Origin: Patescibacteria group bacterium
GTDB taxonomy: Bacteria > Patescibacteriota > Patescibacteriia > 2-12-FULL-60-25
Direction: 5' to 3'
NCBI GenBank assembly: GCA_018061485.1
Contig: JAGOUA010000011.1
Coordinates: forward strand, 1-17,276
Length of the DNA stretch: 17,276 nt
Position 1 is the stretch's first letter; every line of letters begins with the position of its first letter. A program made the translations under genes and the position numbers. Positions 13,481 through 17,276 of this stretch are shown here, piece after piece. The notes under the pieces are model-generated. The model was not told the DNA's origin and did not search any database. It worked only from the letters and a program-made list of their open reading frames with translations.

Positions 13481-13644
13481 CCCCCCATATCTGGATGCAT
13501 CACGATGAGTTGGAGCGAAAAAGAACCGGAAGCGCATCCCTCTTCGCGTAAAGCTACGAGGGACCATTCGAAGCCTTGGCGAAGAATGGCTGTGCGGTGA
13601 GGATCTTTTTCGTGAAACTCGCGTGAGGCGCCAGATATGGGGGG
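13481..13644 (+). repeat. Structured repeat element, copy 4 (expanded apex)
   Basis: P1: CCCCCCATATCTGG (13481-13494) pairs CCAGATATGGGGGG (13631-13644) perfectly. P2: GAGTT pairs AACTC, with an outer CACG/CGTG. GGA precedes P3: GCGAAAAAGA (13515-13524) pairs TCTTTTTCGT (13604-13613) with one G-U pair. The CCGGA/GAGGA loop is unchanged. Instead of a six-base loop, P4 (GCGCA/TGTGC) carries two further hairpins, TCCCTC/GAGGGA (13537-13563) and CCATTC/GAATGG (13564-13589). The element ends three bases before the lipoprotein stop codon (13648). On the minus strand P1 is followed by TTTTG, so it may also end that transcript. Confidence 0.82.
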
Positions 13645-13647
13645 GGG

Positions 13648-15078
13648 TTAGTACGTTTCTTCGATCTGTTCGATGGTGAACTTGACCGCCTCTTCAATAC
13701 TCGTTTCTTTGTTCGCGATCGCGTCCATCATCCGAATCATCGCCTGCTCCATCGCTTGTGGATTCTTGCCTTGATACCACGTTTTTGCATTCAAGACCTG
13801 CGAGGCAAAGACGCCCATTTTTTCGTCACGGAGTTGCTCAGCAAGCACGTCTCGGCGTGGAGATGGCCGCCCCGTTACTGAAGCGATCGCCGTCTGCGTC
13901 GGTTTTTGCGCAAGCGTATTCACAAAGTTCCACGCATGCGACGGCTCTTTTGAGCGTTTTGCCACCGTCCAGTACCAATAATTCGCTGTTGTCGCCTGTG
14001 GCCGATTCACAATCTGTGGAAGCTTGGTGATGCCAAGATTGAGCTGTGGGGCGCGAGAAAGAATCGTGTCTTGTTGGTACGCATACCCAAAGAAGAACGC
14101 TGTTCGACCTTGGATAAATGCTTCGAGCGAATTGGGTTGGTCGGCATTCCAGGTGTACGTATCTTTGGTTGGATCCGCGAACTCGCTATAAAAGCGAATC
14201 GCTCCAAAAGAAGGCGCCTCGGCGGATCCCTGAAACTCTTGTGGGATCAGGTGGAAGGCGGGATACCCTTCACGCGTACTCATCACCGCACCATTTTGCA
14301 TCATGAGCGACGTGAGTACATCCACACTTCGTTCGATGTTTGCCCCCGTTCCAAAGGCTGCCCCCGACTGCGTTAAGATCGCCGTATCGCGCGGATCGCG
14401 TCGTGTTAAGCGCTTCACCTGAGTTTGAAAGTCATCCCACGTCTCTGGCGGAAGCGGAATTCCCGCCGCATTCAAGAGCGAACGGTTGTAATACAGCGCC
14501 AGCGTATCGATAAACGTTGGGACACCCACAACACGTTCACGAAAGTCATTCGTCAGCGGGTCGGTGGACACATTCACGACGCGCATCGTGTCCGCGAGCA
14601 CCGTATCGACAAACGCATCTTTAAACTCGCGATTGGTCATGAGCGGTTGATTCACCGATTGCCACACGACCTCTTTTTTGACAGAACCCTGCACCGTACG
14701 TTCAGCGACGCGGACAGACGGCGGCATCGAACTTATCTTGGAAAGATATTTATTGGTCCAATCATGATGCACGAGGAAGATATCCGGACCACGATCTTCC
14801 GCCATCGCATTGAGAAGTTCCGTTTCGTACTCTTCTAGACGAAGGCGACGAAAATCAATGCGTACATTGGGATAACGCTGTGAGTACGCGGTGATAGCCG
14901 ATTCATACGCGACCGCATCATCGATCACGCCCCACATCGTGAGGGTTTTTGGCGCGGAGAGCGCCTGCGTTTCTTGGTCCACGAGCTTGGTACATCCTGC
15001 CCCCGCAAGCGAGAGCGCAAGAACACCAGCGAGAAGCGTACGCGTTGTCGAAGAAAAAAAAGATCGCCAGGATTTCAT
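13648..15078 (-). CDS. ABC-type solute-binding lipoprotein (family 1)
   Basis: Family 1 solute-binding proteins capture sugars or related solutes outside the cell and pass them to an ABC permease. The 476-residue protein starts with a lipoprotein signal peptide: basic start, hydrophobic stretch about 15-26, then a GAGC lipobox with Cys29 (Gly at -3 is slightly unusual). The mature part has the two-lobe pattern of the family: LTMWGVIDD near residue 45, PDIFLVHHDW near 98, and the hinge segment GVPTFIDTLALYYNRSLL followed by AAGIPLPPETWDDF at about 190-220. The C terminus has the helical NYWYW...AWNFVNTL region. ATG 15078 fits the signal peptide, and there is no clear Shine-Dalgarno. It starts 41 bases after leuS on the same strand, so the two are probably cotranscribed. 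No permease or ATPase gene is in the window, and the ligand cannot be told. Confidence 0.88.
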   Translation of the reverse strand: MKSWRSFFSSTTRTLLAGVLALSLAGAGCTKLVDQETQALSAPKTLTMWGVIDDAVAYESAITAYSQRYPNVRIDFRRLRLEEYETELLNAMAEDRGPDIFLVHHDWTNKYLSKISSMPPSVRVAERTVQGSVKKEVVWQSVNQPLMTNREFKDAFVDTVLADTMRVVNVSTDPLTNDFRERVVGVPTFIDTLALYYNRSLLNAAGIPLPPETWDDFQTQVKRLTRRDPRDTAILTQSGAAFGTGANIERSVDVLTSLMMQNGAVMSTREGYPAFHLIPQEFQGSAEAPSFGAIRFYSEFADPTKDTYTWNADQPNSLEAFIQGRTAFFFGYAYQQDTILSRAPQLNLGITKLPQIVNRPQATTANYWYWTVAKRSKEPSHAWNFVNTLAQKPTQTAIASVTGRPSPRRDVLAEQLRDEKMGVFASQVLNAKTWYQGKNPQAMEQAMIRMMDAIANKETSIEEAVKFTIEQIEETY

Positions 15079-15119
15079 GGGTATATACTACCACGAATCC
15101 CAACGATCTTCACCCTGTC

Positions 15120-17276
15120 TTATGCGATGATGATATTCAGCAACCTTCCCGCGATAAAGATCACACGCTGCACCGTCTTTCCTTCTGTCCACTTAGCGAC
15201 ACTCGGCTCTTGAAGCGCTTGTGCAACCGCCTCCGCCTCGATGACGTCGCGGCTCACGATAATTGTGCCACGAAGTTTTCCATTCACCTGGACGGCGAGT
15301 TCGTATTCCGGCGCTTCGAGACGCGACGCGTCATACACAGGCCATGCGGACAAGTGGATACTCGTCTTTTGACCCTCATACATCCAGAGCTCTTCCGTGA
15401 TGTGCGGAGCAAGTGGCGCGAGCACCTGCAAAAACCCTTGCCGATGCGCACGCGGAATACCATTTGCCGCATGGTAGGCATTCATCAGAATCATAAGCTG
15501 CGACACGCAGGTATTGAACTGCATCTGATCGATACCCTCGGTCAACTTCTTGATCGTTTGATGATAGAGCGTCGCAAGCTCCGACGTCTCGTCGACTTCT
15601 CCCCCGCCACGATACAGCGTCCACACACGATCCAAGAACTTGCGCACCCCCTCGATACCGTTCATATCCCATGGCACCGCTTGATCAAACGGCCCAAGAA
15701 ACAGCTCGTAGACGCGCAAAACATCCGCTCCGTACTGCGCGATCACGTCATCTGGATTCACGACATTGCCTTTGGATTTAGACATCTTCTCGCCCCCCGG
15801 AGCTAACACCAGTCCGTGTGAACGACGCTTGGCATACGGCTCGGTTCCGCACGCTTGTGGGATAAACCCGCAATCATGCAAAAACTTATACCAAAAACGG
15901 GAGTACAGCAGGTGCAGCGTTGTATGCTCCATGCCGCCGTTATACAAACTCACCGGCAACCATCGCTTCATCGCTTCGTCGCTTGCAAACGCTTCCGTGT
16001 TGCTTGGATCGATATACCGCAAAAAGTACCAACTAGAACCTGCCCAGTTTGGCATGGTATCCGTTTCGCGTTCGGCAGGCCCTCCACAGTCGGGACACGT
16101 TGTCTCTACCCAGTCACGAATGGCCGCGAGGGGCGATTCTCCGTTCTCCGACGGAACATACGCCTCAATGGGCGGCAACTCCACAGGGAGCTGCGCCTCG
16201 GGCACAGGAATCCATCCCGTGCTCCTTGCCTGCACCAGCTCGTGCACCACTTCGTGTTCATCCACGCGGGTAAAATGTCCACACTCCCCCAAGGACTTGA
16301 TAAACCATCCCTTTGGATACACCTCGTGCGTTGCCTTTGGCACACGCGTGTCGTTATCAGAAACGAGCACGTTGGCAGATGTCACCGCGCGTGTGAGTAC
16401 TTCCCAATCGAGCGGAAGCGCGTGAACACGTTGAACCTCTGTTATATCCCGATCTGGATGACGTTCAGCGAACGCTTTCCATGTCTCTGGCGCGATAGGC
16501 CCCACAAGCGGCGCCACCAAAAAAAGTCGACCGATAGATACACCCGCTCGTTGCCATGCGTGCAACGCCATGAGTCCACCCAAGCTATGTCCAACCAGCA
16601 CGTCATCTTTTCCAAGCGACGCAACCAGCGGAACAAGCACTTCCATCCACGCCTCAAATGAAGGATTGGTGGGATTTGGGAGCGCGGGAACCTCTACCGT
16701 GAATCCAGCCGCCTCAAGCGCCGTTTTCGCCTGCTGATACCAGGCGTCCTGCGGTGTAAAGCCGTACCCATGCACAATCACCGCTTTTTGCGGCTTCTTC
16801 GCACATGCCTCGCACTTCACCAGCGGAATAGGCTCGCCCCAATAGCGTTGACGCGAAAATACCCAATCGCGCAACTTACACGTCGTTGTGCGACGGCCTT
16901 TTTGCGCTTTCTCAAGATCCGCGACAATGCGCTTTTTCGCCTCTTCGCTCGTGAGGCCATCATACGCGCCAGAAGCGACGAGCACCCCATTTCCGGTAAA
17001 CGCCTGCGTAGAAGAAGCCTCCGTCATAGACTGAATAACCTCACGGACCGCGAGTCCGTACGCCTGCGCGAACGCAAAGTCTCGTTCATCGTGAGCCGGA
17101 ACCGCCATCACCGCACCCGTTCCGTACGAAGCGAGCACGTAGTCCGCGATCCACACAGGAAGACGCTCTCCCGTCAGAGGATGCAACGCATACGCTCCCG
17201 TAAAGACGCCCGTCTTTGGACGATCTACCTTCAAGCGATCTTCGTCTTTGATGGCACGAACCGCCTGCTGATACGC
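15120..17276 (-). CDS. leuS: Leucyl-tRNA synthetase with an inserted serine-hydrolase domain (N terminus cut by window)
   Basis: LeuRS attaches leucine to tRNA-Leu. The frame runs off the right edge, so the HIGH half of the catalytic domain is missing. Numbered from the codon at 17232-17234: the end of the CP1 editing domain (TGVFTG, WIADYVLASYGTGAVMAVPA, then HDERD) is at 8-52. The return to the catalytic core (KLRDWVFSRQRYWGEPIP) is at 120-137, then the first zinc pair CEAC (141-144). Residues about 146-336 (bases 16227-16799) form an alpha/beta-hydrolase resembling the RBBP9/YdeN group, with HGYGF, the nucleophile elbow GHSLGG (Ser217), SDNDTRVP (Asp293 or 295) and GHF (His320). LeuRS resumes at GWIPVPE, with the second pair CPDC (380-383), MPNWAGSSWYFLRY, KMSKS (483-487), and the anticodon-binding and C-terminal domains ending IIIA. 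No stop or frameshift interrupts it. Confidence 0.95.
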   Translation of the reverse strand, partial: AYQQAVRAIKDEDRLKVDRPKTGVFTGAYALHPLTGERLPVWIADYVLASYGTGAVMAVPAHDERDFAFAQAYGLAVREVIQSMTEASSTQAFTGNGVLVASGAYDGLTSEEAKKRIVADLEKAQKGRRTTTCKLRDWVFSRQRYWGEPIPLVKCEACAKKPQKAVIVHGYGFTPQDAWYQQAKTALEAAGFTVEVPALPNPTNPSFEAWMEVLVPLVASLGKDDVLVGHSLGGLMALHAWQRAGVSIGRLFLVAPLVGPIAPETWKAFAERHPDRDITEVQRVHALPLDWEVLTRAVTSANVLVSDNDTRVPKATHEVYPKGWFIKSLGECGHFTRVDEHEVVHELVQARSTGWIPVPEAQLPVELPPIEAYVPSENGESPLAAIRDWVETTCPDCGGPAERETDTMPNWAGSSWYFLRYIDPSNTEAFASDEAMKRWLPVSLYNGGMEHTTLHLLYSRFWYKFLHDCGFIPQACGTEPYAKRRSHGLVLAPGGEKMSKSKGNVVNPDDVIAQYGADVLRVYELFLGPFDQAVPWDMNGIEGVRKFLDRVWTLYRGGGEVDETSELATLYHQTIKKLTEGIDQMQFNTCVSQLMILMNAYHAANGIPRAHRQGFLQVLAPLAPHITEELWMYEGQKTSIHLSAWPVYDASRLEAPEYELAVQVNGKLRGTIIVSRDVIEAEAVAQALQEPSVAKWTEGKTVQRVIFIAGRLLNIIIA

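Noticed and set aside
13399..13551. 50-codon ORF starting just after GGAGGA
   Set aside because: The spacing to the ribosome site is too short, and the frame runs through a strong terminator and into repeat copy 4.
3346..13644. CRISPR array
   Set aside because: The repeats are five dispersed structured elements with variable stems and both orientations, without regular spacers or cas genes.
16227..16799. Separate hydrolase gene next to leuS
   Set aside because: The reading frame is continuous with LeuRS on both sides, there is no internal stop, and the LeuRS zinc cysteines are split precisely by the domain.

Overview
The window looks like a chromosomal segment of a small-genome bacterium, most likely a member of the Patescibacteria (Candidate Phyla Radiation). 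This is an inference from the style of RpoB, RpoC, RuvC and LeuRS and from weak or absent Shine-Dalgarno sequences before the core genes. It is not a proven placement. UGA ends at least two of the genes and is therefore a stop codon here.

Two kinds of gene are interleaved. The minus strand carries core genes of moderate GC: a partial leuS (15120-17276) followed 41 bases later by a solute-binding lipoprotein (13648-15078), then rpoB (8259-11762), rpoC (4171-8100) and ruvC (3495-3986). rpoB has a good promoter and a terminator-like attenuator hairpin in its leader. The plus strand carries GC-rich genes of unknown function in islands between the core genes: a 3' gene fragment (2-91), a 590-residue protein (407-2179), a 211-residue protein (2552-3187), and a 118-residue protein followed by an overlapping 30-codon ORF (12843-13291). 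Three plus-strand transcription units begin with nearly perfect sigma-70 promoters (TTGACA, 17 bp, TAnAnT). They have hairpin-rich untranslated regions and most end in clear intrinsic terminators.

The most striking content is non-coding. Five copies of one structured element occur (3346-3496, 4047-4166, 12344-12463 on the minus strand, 12485-12603, 13481-13644). Each has a long outer stem whose sequence is unrelated between copies, then a second and third stem that covary between copies, with fixed internal loops (GGA/GA and CCGGA/GAGGA). Three copies sit directly at the stop codons of rpoC, ruvC and the lipoprotein gene. Two copies lie head to head inside a roughly 740-base stretch (12061-12800) that starts at a strong promoter and is almost completely packed into consecutive hairpins. 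That stretch looks like a large structured RNA or a very long structured leader for the 118-residue gene. I do not recognise either as a known RNA family.

A second unusual feature is in leuS. A complete alpha/beta-hydrolase domain with an apparently intact Ser-Asp-His triad is inserted in frame between the two CxxC pairs of the LeuRS zinc-binding domain.
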